64,000 nucleotides of DNA from JAAYTD01 sp964472015 (GCA_964472015.1 CAYYIP010000006.1:51494-115493); one strand, 5' to 3'; positions 33,237-42,616 are shown, numbered from the stretch's first letter. Numbers and translations are program-made. The notes: generated by a model not told the origin, from the letters alone.

Positions 33237-35918
33237 ATGTTAAAAGAATTTCCCAAAAGTTTTGAACCTCAAATTGCTGAAAAGAAATGGTATAATATAT
33301 GGCAAAGTAATAAACTTTTTTCATCAGATAATACTTCAACAAAGCCTCCTTATAGTATATTAATGCCTCCACCTAATGTAACAGGTATATTACATTTTGG
33401 ACACGTATTAAATTTAACAATACAAGATATTTATATTCGTTTTAAAAAAATGCAGGGATATGAAACTTGTTGGTTCCCAGGAATTGATCATGCAGGAATA
33501 GCTACTCAGTCAAAGGTAGAAGCAGAATTAAAAAAAGAAGGGCTTTCAAGATATGATTTGGGACGTAAAAAGTTTGTGGAACGAGTATTTGAATGGAAAA
33601 ATAAATATGGTGGTATAATTTTAAAACAAATGCGAGAACTTGGAATCGCTGTTGATTGGGATAAAACACTTTTTACAATGGATGCTTCGGCTAGTAAGGC
33701 AGTAGAAAAAGTATTTATTATGTTATTTGATGAAGGACTGATTTATAAAGGTAAGCGAATTGTTAATTGGTCGCCGTTGGTACAAACTGCAATTTCTGAT
33801 GAAGAAGTAGAGTTTAGAGAAGTAAAAGAATATCTTTATACTATGAGATATTATTTTGAAGATAGCGATGAATATTTACAAGTTGCTACGGTTAGACCAG
33901 AAACAATTTTTGGCGATACTGCTGTTGCTGTTAATCCCAATGATAAAAGATATAAGCATCTTATTAATAAGAGAGTACGTATTCCATTGGTTAATAGATA
34001 TGTAACTGTTATTGGTGATGATTATGCTGATCCTACATTTGGTACTGGATGTGTAAAAATTACTCCTGCTCATGATCCTAATGATTTTCTTGTTGGACAA
34101 AGACATAATTTAGAAATAATAAATACTATCAATCCAGATGCAACTCTTAATAAACTTACAGGGGAATATAATGGAATGGATAGATTTGAAGCAAGAAAAG
34201 CAATTGTTAAAAAACTTAAAGAATTAAATTTAATAGAGAAGATAGAAGATTATACTCATAATGTTGGTTTTTCTCAAAGGGGTGGTGAAGTAATTGAACC
34301 TTATTTAAGTGATCAATGGTTTGTAAGTATGAAATCATTAGCAGAAATAGCATTACAGCCTGTTATGGATGGGGAAATAAAATTTCATCCAGCACGTTGG
34401 GTAAAAACTTTTGAACATTGGATGAAAAATATTAAGGACTGGTGTATTTCAAGACAACTTTGGTGGGGACATCGTATTCCTGTTTATTATACTGAAGATG
34501 GAAGATATACTGCAGCGGAGAGTGTAGAACAGGCAAGAATAAAAATGAATTTACCTAAGGATACGGAATTAAAACAGGATGATGATTCTTTGGATACTTG
34601 GTTTTCTTCTTGGTTATGGCCTCTTACTACTATGAAATGGTTAACAGAGAATAATAAAGATTTGAAAAAGTTTTTACCGACAGATTTATTAGTAACGGCG
34701 CCGGAAATTATTTTTTTCTGGGTTGCGAGAATGATTATGGCTAGTAAAAAATTTAATGGAAATATACCTTTTAAAAATGTATATTTTACTAGTATTATTA
34801 GAGATGGGCTTGGTCGTAAGCTATCTAAATCTTTAGGGAATTCTCCAGATCCATTAAATATTATTGCAAAATATGGTGCTGATGCTGTACGTTATTCTAT
34901 GATATACTTGTCTCCACTTGGTCAAGATTTACGCATAGATGTGGATATTGAACAACAAGATATTAAAGCAATTGAATTAGGTAGAAATTTTGCTAATAAG
35001 ATTTGGAATGCAGGAAGATTTATTCTTATGAAACAAAATGAAATTGGTATTAATGAAGAAAATTTATCTGACAATGAATTATCATATGCAGACAGGTGGA
35101 TATTAACAAGATATAATTCAACATTATTGAAAATAAATGAATCACTAGATAATTATAATGTTACTGAATATGCTAAAATATTATATGATTTTATATGGCG
35201 TGATTTCTGTGATTGGTATGTTGAAATATTAAAAGTTCAATTAAATTCAAGTGATAATTTTGATTATAAAAAGAAGTTAATTGGATTTGCAACTAGTATA
35301 TATGAAAATATATTGAAAATTTTACATCCTGTTATGCCTTTTATAACTGAAGAATTATATCATATTGTTGATATTAGAAATGAGAATGATAGTATTCTAT
35401 CTACTATTTTTCCAAAAGTAAATGACAAGTATATTGATGTAGAGATTGAAGAGCAGTTTGAATTATTACAAGCGGTTATTGAAGAAGTTCGTAAATTACG
35501 TGCTGTAATAAATATGCCAAATCAGAAATTACCTGCAATTATTTCTATTCAGGATAAAAAGGTATTAGATACTTTTAATAAAATGGAGAATATTATTTCT
35601 GTTTTATGTAAATTTAGCGATTTAAAAATTGGAAATAACTTAGAAAAACCAGAAGGTGCAAGTTCTACTGTATTTCGTGGTGTAGAAATATATCTTATTG
35701 TTGTTGGAAGTATTGATCTAGAAAAAGAAAAACAAAGATTAGAAAAAGAAATTTTAAGATTAGAAGGGAATATAAGAAGTTGTGAAAATAAGTTAAAAAA
35801 TGAAAAATTTATTAATAAAGCAGCGCCTGATATTATTCAGTATGAAAGAGAGAAATTAATATCGATGCAAGAGAGTCTTGAAAAAAATATAAAGAATTTA
35901 AATAATTTAATAAAATAG
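33237..35918 (+). CDS. valS: Valyl-tRNA synthetase
   Basis: Class I aminoacyl-tRNA synthetase charging tRNA-Val, 893 residues. The HIGH-type motif appears as PPNVTGILHFGHV near residue 42, the editing domain CP1 lies at about 180-340, and the KMSKS-type loop as GRKLSKSLGNSPDPL. The C-terminal third carries the anticodon-binding domain and a basic coiled coil (KEKQRLEKEILRLEGN) that grips tRNA. The second residue of the KMSKS loop is Leu, a tolerated variant. It is preceded by a TAnnTTTG box and followed by the ComM gene after 31 bp. Confidence 0.97.
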   Translation: MLKEFPKSFEPQIAEKKWYNIWQSNKLFSSDNTSTKPPYSILMPPPNVTGILHFGHVLNLTIQDIYIRFKKMQGYETCWFPGIDHAGIATQSKVEAELKKEGLSRYDLGRKKFVERVFEWKNKYGGIILKQMRELGIAVDWDKTLFTMDASASKAVEKVFIMLFDEGLIYKGKRIVNWSPLVQTAISDEEVEFREVKEYLYTMRYYFEDSDEYLQVATVRPETIFGDTAVAVNPNDKRYKHLINKRVRIPLVNRYVTVIGDDYADPTFGTGCVKITPAHDPNDFLVGQRHNLEIINTINPDATLNKLTGEYNGMDRFEARKAIVKKLKELNLIEKIEDYTHNVGFSQRGGEVIEPYLSDQWFVSMKSLAEIALQPVMDGEIKFHPARWVKTFEHWMKNIKDWCISRQLWWGHRIPVYYTEDGRYTAAESVEQARIKMNLPKDTELKQDDDSLDTWFSSWLWPLTTMKWLTENNKDLKKFLPTDLLVTAPEIIFFWVARMIMASKKFNGNIPFKNVYFTSIIRDGLGRKLSKSLGNSPDPLNIIAKYGADAVRYSMIYLSPLGQDLRIDVDIEQQDIKAIELGRNFANKIWNAGRFILMKQNEIGINEENLSDNELSYADRWILTRYNSTLLKINESLDNYNVTEYAKILYDFIWRDFCDWYVEILKVQLNSSDNFDYKKKLIGFATSIYENILKILHPVMPFITEELYHIVDIRNENDSILSTIFPKVNDKYIDVEIEEQFELLQAVIEEVRKLRAVINMPNQKLPAIISIQDKKVLDTFNKMENIISVLCKFSDLKIGNNLEKPEGASSTVFRGVEIYLIVVGSIDLEKEKQRLEKEILRLEGNIRSCENKLKNEKFINKAAPDIIQYEREKLISMQESLEKNIKNLNNLIK

Positions 35919-35949
35919 AAATATTTAATATAAATGCGTTGGGTATGAT

Positions 35950-37566
35950 ATGTATTCTAAGTTATTTTCAGCATCTACATTTGGAATTGATGCGCTTATT
36001 GTTGAAATAGAGACACATTTGGATAATGCTTTGCCTTCTTTTTCTGTTGTAGGATTACCTGATTCTACAGTTAAGGAATCACGTGATAGAGTTACTGCTG
36101 CTATAAAGAATTCTGATTTTATATTTCCTAATAAGAGAATAACGGTAAATTTGGCACCTGCTGATATAAAAAAGGAAGGTAGTGCTTTTGATTTACCAAT
36201 TGCACTTGGAATATTAGCTTCTACCGGGGTATTAATTTCTGATGATGATAAAAATAATATTGAGAGAACAAAAAATATAAAAGTACCATTAATTAAAGAT
36301 ACTATAATATTAGGAGAGTTATCATTAGAAGGTACTTTAAGACCTATTCATGGTTGTTTATCTGTTGCTTTAAAAGCAAAAGAACAGGGATATAAACATT
36401 TACTTGTTCCTAAATTGAATGCATCGGAAGGAGCCTTAGTTGATGGTATAGAAGTTATTCCTATTGATACTTTAAAAGAAGCAGTAGATTATTTAAATGG
36501 TAGTATTAATATTTTACCTTGCTTTGTAGATAAAGTAAAGTTATTTGAAATAAACAATAGAAATACTTTGGATTTTTCAGAGGTTAAAGGACAAAAAGCA
36601 GTTAAGCGTGCTATTGAAATAGCTGCTGCTGGGGGTCATAATATTTTGTTGATAGGTCCACCTGGTTCAGGGAAGACTATGTTAGCAAAACGTATTCCTA
36701 CTATATTACCATCGTTAACACTTGATGAAGCTTTGGAAACTACAAAAATACATTCAGTAGCTGGATTACTTTTTAATAATGAGGCACTTATTACTATTAG
36801 GCCTTTTAGGTCACCTCATCATACTATATCAGATGCTGCGCTTATTGGTGGTGGAGTAAGTAAAATAAAGCCGGGCGAAATATCATTAGCACATCATGGA
36901 GTTTTATTTTTAGATGAATTGCCTGAGTTTGCAAGGAATGTTTTAGAAGTATTAAGACAACCATTAGAAGATAAATTTATTGCTATTTCACGTACAAAAT
37001 TATCAATAGAATATCCTGCTAATTTTATGTTAGTGTGTTCTATGAATCCATGTCCATGTGGACATTATGGAGATGTTAGTAAAGATTGTTCGTGTTCGCC
37101 TACACAAATTCAAAAATATCTTGCAAAAATTTCTGGTCCGCTATTAGATAGAATTGATATACATGTAGATGTACAGGCAGTAAAATATCAAGAAATATCT
37201 AGTGATGAAGTTGCAGAACCTTCTGAAAAAATTAGAGAAAGAGTTATTGCAGCACGTGAGATTCAATTAAAAAGATTTAAAGAAAAAAATAAGGGTTTAA
37301 CAATTACTATTAATAGTAATGTTGTATATAAAAATGCTGATATGACTTCTAAAATGATAAGAGAATACTGTAAGTTGGATAGTAATTCTCAAAGACTATT
37401 ATCTAATGCTATGAATACATTAGGTCTCTCTGCACGAGCGCATGATAAAATATTAAAAGTTGCACGAACGATTGCAGATTTAGATAATTCGGAAAATATA
37501 CAGATGACTCATATTGCTGAAGCAGTTCAATTCCGTAGCTTAGATAAAAAATATTGGGGTGAATAA
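35950..37566 (+). CDS. comM: YifB/ComM-family Mg-chelatase-like AAA+ ATPase
   Basis: 538 residues. The N-terminal S16-like domain begins YSKLFSASTFGIDALIVEIE and includes GLPDSTVKESRDRV and LAPADIKKEGSAFDLPIALG. The AAA core has Walker A LIGPPGSGKTML, Walker B FLDELPEF and the sensor region SMNPCPCGHYGD. A conserved C-terminal domain ends SARAHDKILKVARTIADL. ComM in Vibrio and Acinetobacter is a DNA-branch-migration helicase for natural transformation; in other bacteria the function is open. Co-transcription with valS is likely because only 31 bp separate them. Confidence 0.92.
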   Translation: MYSKLFSASTFGIDALIVEIETHLDNALPSFSVVGLPDSTVKESRDRVTAAIKNSDFIFPNKRITVNLAPADIKKEGSAFDLPIALGILASTGVLISDDDKNNIERTKNIKVPLIKDTIILGELSLEGTLRPIHGCLSVALKAKEQGYKHLLVPKLNASEGALVDGIEVIPIDTLKEAVDYLNGSINILPCFVDKVKLFEINNRNTLDFSEVKGQKAVKRAIEIAAAGGHNILLIGPPGSGKTMLAKRIPTILPSLTLDEALETTKIHSVAGLLFNNEALITIRPFRSPHHTISDAALIGGGVSKIKPGEISLAHHGVLFLDELPEFARNVLEVLRQPLEDKFIAISRTKLSIEYPANFMLVCSMNPCPCGHYGDVSKDCSCSPTQIQKYLAKISGPLLDRIDIHVDVQAVKYQEISSDEVAEPSEKIRERVIAAREIQLKRFKEKNKGLTITINSNVVYKNADMTSKMIREYCKLDSNSQRLLSNAMNTLGLSARAHDKILKVARTIADLDNSENIQMTHIAEAVQFRSLDKKYWGE

Positions 37567-37630
37567 AAAGATAAAAAATAAATATTTAATATTTAAATAT
37601 TTAATATTTAATATTTAATATAGGAATATA

Positions 37631-39004
37631 ATGATACGTAAAATATTTTTCAGGATATTATTATCTTTCAGGATATTATTATCGTGCATATTAATAATTT
37701 TAATTGTGGACAATAGTTATGCTAATGATTATTCTAGTATAATTGCTGATAAATTAATTCATAATTTTGTTAATGGCGATTATGTACTTGCAAGAGAGAA
37801 CTTTGATGAGACTTTAATGAAAATGTTGTCAGAGGATGTTTTAAAATTAACTTGGGATAAAACAGTTGCTATGTTTGGTACTTACAAAGGTTTATCCGAT
37901 AGTGTTACTAGTAAAAAAATATTAGAATATGATGTGTTTTATAGAAAAATATATTTTGAAAATATTACATTAAATGTAGAGATTTCGGTTTCTAAGACTC
38001 ATAAAGTATCAGGATTTAGATTTATACCTATTAATAATGACATAAATAGTGAAGAATATATTGATGCAGATTATGTAGATAAATGTAAGTTTAAAGAAGT
38101 AGAATTAATTTTTGCAGATAAAATTTTGACAGGTAAACTTACTTTACCATTTGAGGCAGAATCTAGAAAGGTTCCAATTGTTATTTTGGTACATGGCTCA
38201 GGCCCTAATGATCTTGATGAAACTATTTATAAATCTAAACCTTTTAGAGATATAGCGTATGGACTTTCAAGTAAAGGAATTGCTGTATTTCGGTATAATA
38301 AGCGAACATTTGCGGATAAAAATATTGATTTAACAACTATTACTATTGAAAAAGAAACAGTTTTTGATGTAGTGGAAGCTGTTAAATTATTAAATAATAC
38401 ATATAAAGATAAATTTAGTAGTATATATATATTAGGCCATAGTCAAGGTGGTTATGTAATGCCAAAAATTGCAAAATTAATTCCAGAAGCAAATGGTTTT
38501 ATTTTATTGGCTGCAAATGCACGTTCTATTTGTGAGTTACTTCTTGAACAATATCAATATATTTTTAGTTTACCAGAAAACAATATAGATAAAGAGACAA
38601 TAGATATAAATAAAGAATTTTATAAACAAATAGAAATTAGTTGTAAGCGTATTTTAGATAAAGAATATGATATAAATACATCATCTACTTTATTACCTTT
38701 AAATATTCCTGCTAGTTACTGGTTAGCATTGCAAGATTATAATCCTGTAAAAGATTTTGAAAAAGAAATAAGGGATATATTATTTATACAAGGTGGTCGA
38801 GATTATCAAGTAACTTTAGAAGATTTTAATTTATGGAAATCTAATTTATCAAGACCACAGAATAAGTTTGTGTTATTTGATGATTTAAATCATTTAATGC
38901 AAATTGGTAAAAATAAATCTACTCCACAAGAATATAAAACAAAGAATTTTGTTGATATTAAAGTTATAGAAGAAATTGTGAATTGGGTTAAGAGTAAGCA
39001 ATAA
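37631..39004 (+). CDS. Exported alpha/beta hydrolase with DUF3887-like N-terminal domain
   Basis: 457 residues with a signal peptide (about 1-31, FRILLSCILIILIVDNSYA). Residues 35-125 resemble DUF3887 (IADKLIHNFVNGDYVLARENFD, then LTWDKTVAMFGTYKGL), a small NTF2-like domain often fused to peptidase-like hydrolases. The hydrolase half has the oxyanion region ILVHGSGPNDLDET, the nucleophile elbow GHSQGG, the acidic residue in GGRDYQV and the terminal His in LNHLM. Substrate unknown; dienelactone hydrolase or aminopeptidase-like activities occur in the family. It follows comM by 64 bp of AT-rich repeats. Confidence 0.85.
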   Translation: MIRKIFFRILLSFRILLSCILIILIVDNSYANDYSSIIADKLIHNFVNGDYVLARENFDETLMKMLSEDVLKLTWDKTVAMFGTYKGLSDSVTSKKILEYDVFYRKIYFENITLNVEISVSKTHKVSGFRFIPINNDINSEEYIDADYVDKCKFKEVELIFADKILTGKLTLPFEAESRKVPIVILVHGSGPNDLDETIYKSKPFRDIAYGLSSKGIAVFRYNKRTFADKNIDLTTITIEKETVFDVVEAVKLLNNTYKDKFSSIYILGHSQGGYVMPKIAKLIPEANGFILLAANARSICELLLEQYQYIFSLPENNIDKETIDINKEFYKQIEISCKRILDKEYDINTSSTLLPLNIPASYWLALQDYNPVKDFEKEIRDILFIQGGRDYQVTLEDFNLWKSNLSRPQNKFVLFDDLNHLMQIGKNKSTPQEYKTKNFVDIKVIEEIVNWVKSKQ

Positions 39005-39100
39005 TAATAGTAGTAGTAACAATGTTTTTGTATTTTTGAAATTTTTATTTATAATTATTTTTGATTATTTTTGGGTTTAAAATTTCAAAAAATTATATTT

Positions 39101-39144
39101 AGTATCTAATTATATCTAATTATATCTAATTTTGCTTATATTTG
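39101..39144 (+). promoter_or_regulatory. Promoter of lipoprotein gene with three 10-bp direct repeats
   Basis: TATATTTG at 39137-39144 is a perfect TAnnTTTG box 78 bp before the ATG at 39222. Immediately upstream, three in-phase 10-bp repeats (A/T-variant TATATCTAAT at 39101, 39111 and 39121) cover the -33 area and about one helical turn each. They could be activator sites or an UP-like element. Seen directly; the regulatory role is inferred. Confidence 0.45.
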
Positions 39145-39221
39145 CATAAAAATATATTTATATATTAAATATTAAAAGTTAAAATAAAATTATTTTTTGC
39201 AAATAATCATAGAGCATTATT

Positions 39222-39623
39222 ATGAGTTATTTAAAAGAATTATTCAAAAAAGTTAAATTTCCATTAATTATTTGTTTGTTATTATCTATATTTTTTGTTG
39301 CTTGTAATCCCGAAAAATTATTTGTAGACCCTGAGAAAGAAGAACTATATAAGATTTGTGATAAATTTATAGATAGTTTAAGTACGTATTATGAGAGTTA
39401 TGGTTTATACGGAGGTTTAGATAAGATTAAAGTTACAAAAAAAGGCGAATATAAAATTTTTCCAATGGAGCGCCTTATTAATATAAAAATTAATCGTCAA
39501 GTAGATAAAGATACATATGAATTATTACGTAAAGATATAGAACGTCGTTATAAAAAAGATAGTAGGGTTACTGATGTTTATATTTGCAAAGGCGGTACTA
39601 TTATGATAGATTGTAACAATTAA
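39222..39623 (+). CDS. Small hypothetical lipoprotein
   Basis: 133 residues. Signal peptide with lipobox FVAC (lipid Cys at about 28, from LLLSIFFVACNPEK). The mature part is about 105 residues, rich in Lys, Asp and Tyr, and ends DVYICKGGTIMIDCNN with two Cys that could pair. No family recognised. A well-formed promoter box and 10-bp repeats upstream suggest real, possibly regulated expression. Isolated between comM-region genes and the long non-coding stretch. Confidence 0.7.
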   Translation: MSYLKELFKKVKFPLIICLLLSIFFVACNPEKLFVDPEKEELYKICDKFIDSLSTYYESYGLYGGLDKIKVTKKGEYKIFPMERLINIKINRQVDKDTYELLRKDIERRYKKDSRVTDVYICKGGTIMIDCNN

Positions 39624-39705
39624 TACTATATTTAATAAATTATACTTAAATTATTAAATAAAATTAATTTATTTTATAAAATATTTGATAATAATACACA
39701 ATACT

Positions 39706-39842
39706 TTCTATAACAGTAGCAGAACAAGGCGTTGGAGTGCTTTGATACAAAAATGGATGATGATTAATAGATATTTATTAAAAATATATTAAAAATATAA
39801 ATATTGTATTTTAATTTTGGATATGGTGGTTACGTTATAGAA
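39706..39842. mobile_element. Possible MITE-like element with terminal inverted repeats
   Basis: TTCTATAAC (39706-39714) and GTTATAGAA (39834-39842) are perfect inverted ends of a 137-bp segment, and the next bases (AGTAGC / reverse GTAACC) still match partially. The inside is visibly less AT-rich than its surroundings. No transposase or clear target-site duplication is seen, so this is a low-confidence guess; a folded RNA is the alternative. Confidence 0.3.
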
Positions 39843-39860
39843 TTAAAACTAAATATTTTG

Positions 39861-39975
39861 ATATATTAAAAATATTAATTTTTATTTTTAATAGAGAAAG
39901 ATTTATCAATAATATATTAAAAATATTAATTTTTATTTTTAATAGAGAAAGATTTATCAATAATATATTAAAAAT
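39861..39975. repeat. 51-bp tandem repeat, two full copies plus a partial third
   Basis: Copies start at 39861, 39912 and 39963; the third stops matching after about 13 bases. The unit contains a near-palindrome (ATTAAAAATATTAATTTTTATTTTTAAT split into short arms) followed by AGAGAAAGATTTATCA. Non-coding. Confidence 0.8.
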
Positions 39976-40100
39976 TTTATTTTTATAATTATATAGTTTT
40001 ATATTTAATATAGCTATATAATTTTTTATAATTGATTAATTAAATTAAAATATAAATTAAACATAATAAAGGTAAATATAAGATAATTTTTAGAAATTAA

Positions 40101-40133
40101 ACACAGAAGATATCAAATACAATATCTTTGTGT
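40101..40133 (+). terminator. Terminator-like hairpin upstream of hydrogenase operon
   Basis: ACACAGAAGATAT pairs with ATATCTTTGTGT with one bulged G (12 bp, 8-base loop) and is followed by TTTTATTT. It is 59 bp before the NuoE-like start and contains the putative -33 TTTG (40127-40130). There is no annotated gene within 470 bp upstream for it to end, so it may close an unknown transcript or act as an attenuator. Confidence 0.5.
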
Positions 40134-40160
40134 TTTATTTATAATATTTTCGTATATTTA
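40127..40160 (+). promoter_or_regulatory. Promoter of hydrogenase operon
   Basis: TATATTTA at 40153-40160 is one base from TAnnTTTG, preceded by TTTTCG as at valS and the YCF48-like gene. TTTG lies 22 bp upstream (40127-40130), the same spacing as in front of the YCF48-like gene. The ATG is at 40192, after a GGAG site at 40175-40178. Confidence 0.5.
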
Positions 40161-40191
40161 TAAAATTTATTTTTCGGAGTGAACAAAAAAA

Positions 40192-40716
40192 ATGAATGAG
40201 AAACGCATTGATCAGACTGCTATGCGCAAATTCCAAAAAGTTTGTGATATTTTACAAACTTATGATTACAATCCTAATAAGCTTGTGCCGATATTACAAG
40301 AAGTACAAGAAGAATACCGTTATCTTCCAGAAGATATAATGACTTTTATTGCTTCTTCTTTAGACATTTCGCCTGCAAAAGTTTATGGTGTGGCAACTTT
40401 TTATGCACATTTTGCATTAGAGCCTAAAGGTAAGTATATAATTAAAGTATGTGATGGTACTGCATGTCATGTAAGACATTCTACACATATAATTGAAGCA
40501 ATAAATAAACGTTTAGAATTAAACGATAAAAAACATACCACAAATGATTTAATGTTTACACTTGAAATAGTTTCATGTTTAGGAGCTTGTGGTTTAGCGC
40601 CAGTATTAGTTATAAACGAAGAAGTTTATCCTGTAATGACTCCAGAAGGAGCTGTAGAATTAATAGATAAAATTGTAGAATCAGAAAGTTCTAAGGAGTT
40701 AGGTAATGATAATTAA
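40192..40716 (+). CDS. hndA: NuoE-like [2Fe-2S] subunit of [FeFe] hydrogenase (HydC/HndA type)
   Basis: 174-residue thioredoxin-like ferredoxin of the 24-kDa NADH dehydrogenase subunit family. An N-terminal helical bundle (about 15-80, with LQEVQEEYRYLPEDI) precedes the cluster-binding domain: VCDGTACHV gives two Cys and LEIVSCLGACGLAPV the other two. In bifurcating hydrogenases this subunit sits with the NADH-oxidising subunit and shuttles electrons. It is first in the operon and overlaps the next gene by 11 bp, a sign of translational coupling. Confidence 0.93.
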   Translation: MNEKRIDQTAMRKFQKVCDILQTYDYNPNKLVPILQEVQEEYRYLPEDIMTFIASSLDISPAKVYGVATFYAHFALEPKGKYIIKVCDGTACHVRHSTHIIEAINKRLELNDKKHTTNDLMFTLEIVSCLGACGLAPVLVINEEVYPVMTPEGAVELIDKIVESESSKELGNDN

Positions 40717-42616
40717 TTCATTTGAACATTTAGAAAAAGTAAAAGCTGATTATCAAAAAAAGTTTAGCTTATTAAAGCGTGAGATAATAGTATGTGCAGG
40801 TACCGGATGTACTGCTAATGGTTCGCTTAAAGTTTATGAAGAAATTAAAAGGCAAATTGTAGCTGCGGGCCTTAATTTAGTTGTCCGACTTGATTTTGAG
40901 GATGATTTAAAGGATCCTAATTATGTTATTAATTCAGGGTGCCAGGGATTCTGTCAAATGGGTCCTCTAGTGACTATTGAACCTGATCATATTCAATATA
41001 TTCACGTTAAACCAGAAGATGTAAACGAGATAGTTTATACAACATTGGTTGGTAACAAGGTGGTTGATAGATTATTATACAAAGACAGTGTTACTGGTCA
41101 GAATTACAAAGGTCCGTCTGATATACCGTTTTATGCAAGACAAAAGCGAACAGTGCTATCAAATTGTGGACATATAGATCCAAATGTTATTTCAGAATAT
41201 ATTAGTAGAAACGGTTATTATGCTGCATTTAAAGCATATAATGAAATGACGGATGAAGATATATGTAATGATATCTTAGCGTCTGGATTACGAGGTCGTG
41301 GTGGTGGTGGTTTCCCAACAGGTAAGAAATGGGATATTACACGTGTACAGCCTGCTTCTAAAAAATATATAGTTTGTAATGCAGATGAAGGAGATCCAGG
41401 TGCATTTATGGATCGTAGTATATTAGAAGGTAATCCACATTCAGTTATAGAAGGTATGATGATAGCAGCGCGTGCTATTGGTGCGGATGAAGGTTATATT
41501 TATGTTAGAACTGAATATCCATTGGCTGTAAAACGTATAAATGCAGCTATAAAAGAAGCTTTCGAAGTTGGTATATTAGGTGAAAATATATTTAATTCTG
41601 GTTATGACTTTAAGATTACAGTTATGGAAGGTGCAGGAGCCTTTGTTTGTGGTGAAGAGACTGCTTTATTAGCTTCTATTGAAGGTAAACGTGGCATGCC
41701 AATGCCAAAACCTCCATTTCCTGCACAATCGGGTTTATTTGGCAAACCAACTTGTATTAATAACGTAGAAACTTTATCTGCAGTTCCGCTTATAATATTT
41801 AATGGTCCTATGTTTTTTAAATCTGTGGGAACTGAAACTTCGGCTGGTACAAAAACATTTGCATTAACAGGAAATGTTGCTAATACAGGTTTAGTTGAAG
41901 TACCTTTTGGTACTACTTTACGTGAAATAGTTATGAATATAGGTGGTGGTGTTTTAAATTCAGAAGGTAAAGTTGATCCTGATGCATTTAAGGCTGTACA
42001 AATAGGTGGACCTTCTGGCGGATGTCTAACAAAAGAACATTTAGATATGAGTTTAGACTATAATACATTGACAAGTATTGGTGCTATGGTTGGTTCTGGC
42101 GGATTGGTTGTAATGAATGATAGTACATGTATTGTATCAGTTGCTCGTTTCTTTATGAAATTTACACAAAGTGAGAGTTGTGGAAAATGTGTTATTTGTA
42201 GAGAAGGTACAAAGCAAATGTTAGCTTTGCTTGATGATATTCAAGAAGGAAGAGCAACATTAGAAACTTTAGATTTATTAGAAAGTTTAGCTAATTCAGT
42301 AAAAGCAGGTTCTTTATGTGGTTTAGGAAAGACAGCTCCTAATCCAGTACTTGCTACATTAAAGTATTTCCGTGCAGAATATGAAGAACATGTTATAAAT
42401 AAACGTTGTCCTACTAAACAATGTAAAGCTTTACAACTTCCGGAAGTATTAGCAGATAAATGTAGAGGTTGTCATGCTTGTGTTAAAGTATGTCCGGTTG
42501 GTGCTATAACGGGTACTATAAAGAATGCACATTTTATAGATGAATCACTTTGTATTAAATGCGGCTCTTGTGCTCAAGTATGCCGTTTCAACGCTATAAT
42601 AGGAGTTACAAAATAA
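40706..42616 (+). CDS. hndC: NuoF-like NAD-binding flavoprotein subunit of [FeFe] hydrogenase (HydB/HndC type)
   Basis: 636 residues that bind NAD(H), FMN and several Fe-S centres. N-terminal thioredoxin-like [2Fe-2S] domain (VCAGTGCTANGS, then GCQGFCQMGP). The FMN/NADH core has LRGRGGGGFPTGKKW and NADEGDPGAFMDRSILEGNPH, and a [4Fe-4S] motif SCGKCVICREGT follows. The extra C-terminal 2[4Fe-4S] ferredoxin domain, CRGCHACVKVCPVGA and CIKCGSCAQVC, is not found in the NuoF of complex I but is typical of bifurcating HydB/HndC. A ribosome site AAGGAG sits 9 bp before the ATG. Confidence 0.95.
   Translation: MIINSFEHLEKVKADYQKKFSLLKREIIVCAGTGCTANGSLKVYEEIKRQIVAAGLNLVVRLDFEDDLKDPNYVINSGCQGFCQMGPLVTIEPDHIQYIHVKPEDVNEIVYTTLVGNKVVDRLLYKDSVTGQNYKGPSDIPFYARQKRTVLSNCGHIDPNVISEYISRNGYYAAFKAYNEMTDEDICNDILASGLRGRGGGGFPTGKKWDITRVQPASKKYIVCNADEGDPGAFMDRSILEGNPHSVIEGMMIAARAIGADEGYIYVRTEYPLAVKRINAAIKEAFEVGILGENIFNSGYDFKITVMEGAGAFVCGEETALLASIEGKRGMPMPKPPFPAQSGLFGKPTCINNVETLSAVPLIIFNGPMFFKSVGTETSAGTKTFALTGNVANTGLVEVPFGTTLREIVMNIGGGVLNSEGKVDPDAFKAVQIGGPSGGCLTKEHLDMSLDYNTLTSIGAMVGSGGLVVMNDSTCIVSVARFFMKFTQSESCGKCVICREGTKQMLALLDDIQEGRATLETLDLLESLANSVKAGSLCGLGKTAPNPVLATLKYFRAEYEEHVINKRCPTKQCKALQLPEVLADKCRGCHACVKVCPVGAITGTIKNAHFIDESLCIKCGSCAQVCRFNAIIGVTK

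Larger units (their letters stand above)
39624..40191. other. 568-bp gene-free region with repeats and a GC-richer island
   Basis: No credible coding frame. From left to right it holds: a GC-richer island (about 39695-39845) bounded by 9-bp inverted repeats, three partial copies of a 51-bp repeat (39861-39975), an AT-rich stretch, a terminator-like hairpin (40101-40133) and the hydrogenase promoter (40127-40160). Details are given in separate entries. Confidence 0.7.

Noticed and set aside
39800..39860. A translated fragment GYGGYVIELK resembling a PD-(D/E)xK nuclease motif in the non-coding stretch
   Set aside because: Only about ten residues, no neighbouring similarity, and within the MITE-like segment; too short to call a pseudogene.
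42559..42615. ATG 19 codons upstream of hydA inside the NuoF-like gene
   Set aside because: It lies inside the conserved C-terminal ferredoxin motif of the previous gene. The ATG at 42616 has AGGAG upstream and begins at the conserved ferredoxin N-terminus.
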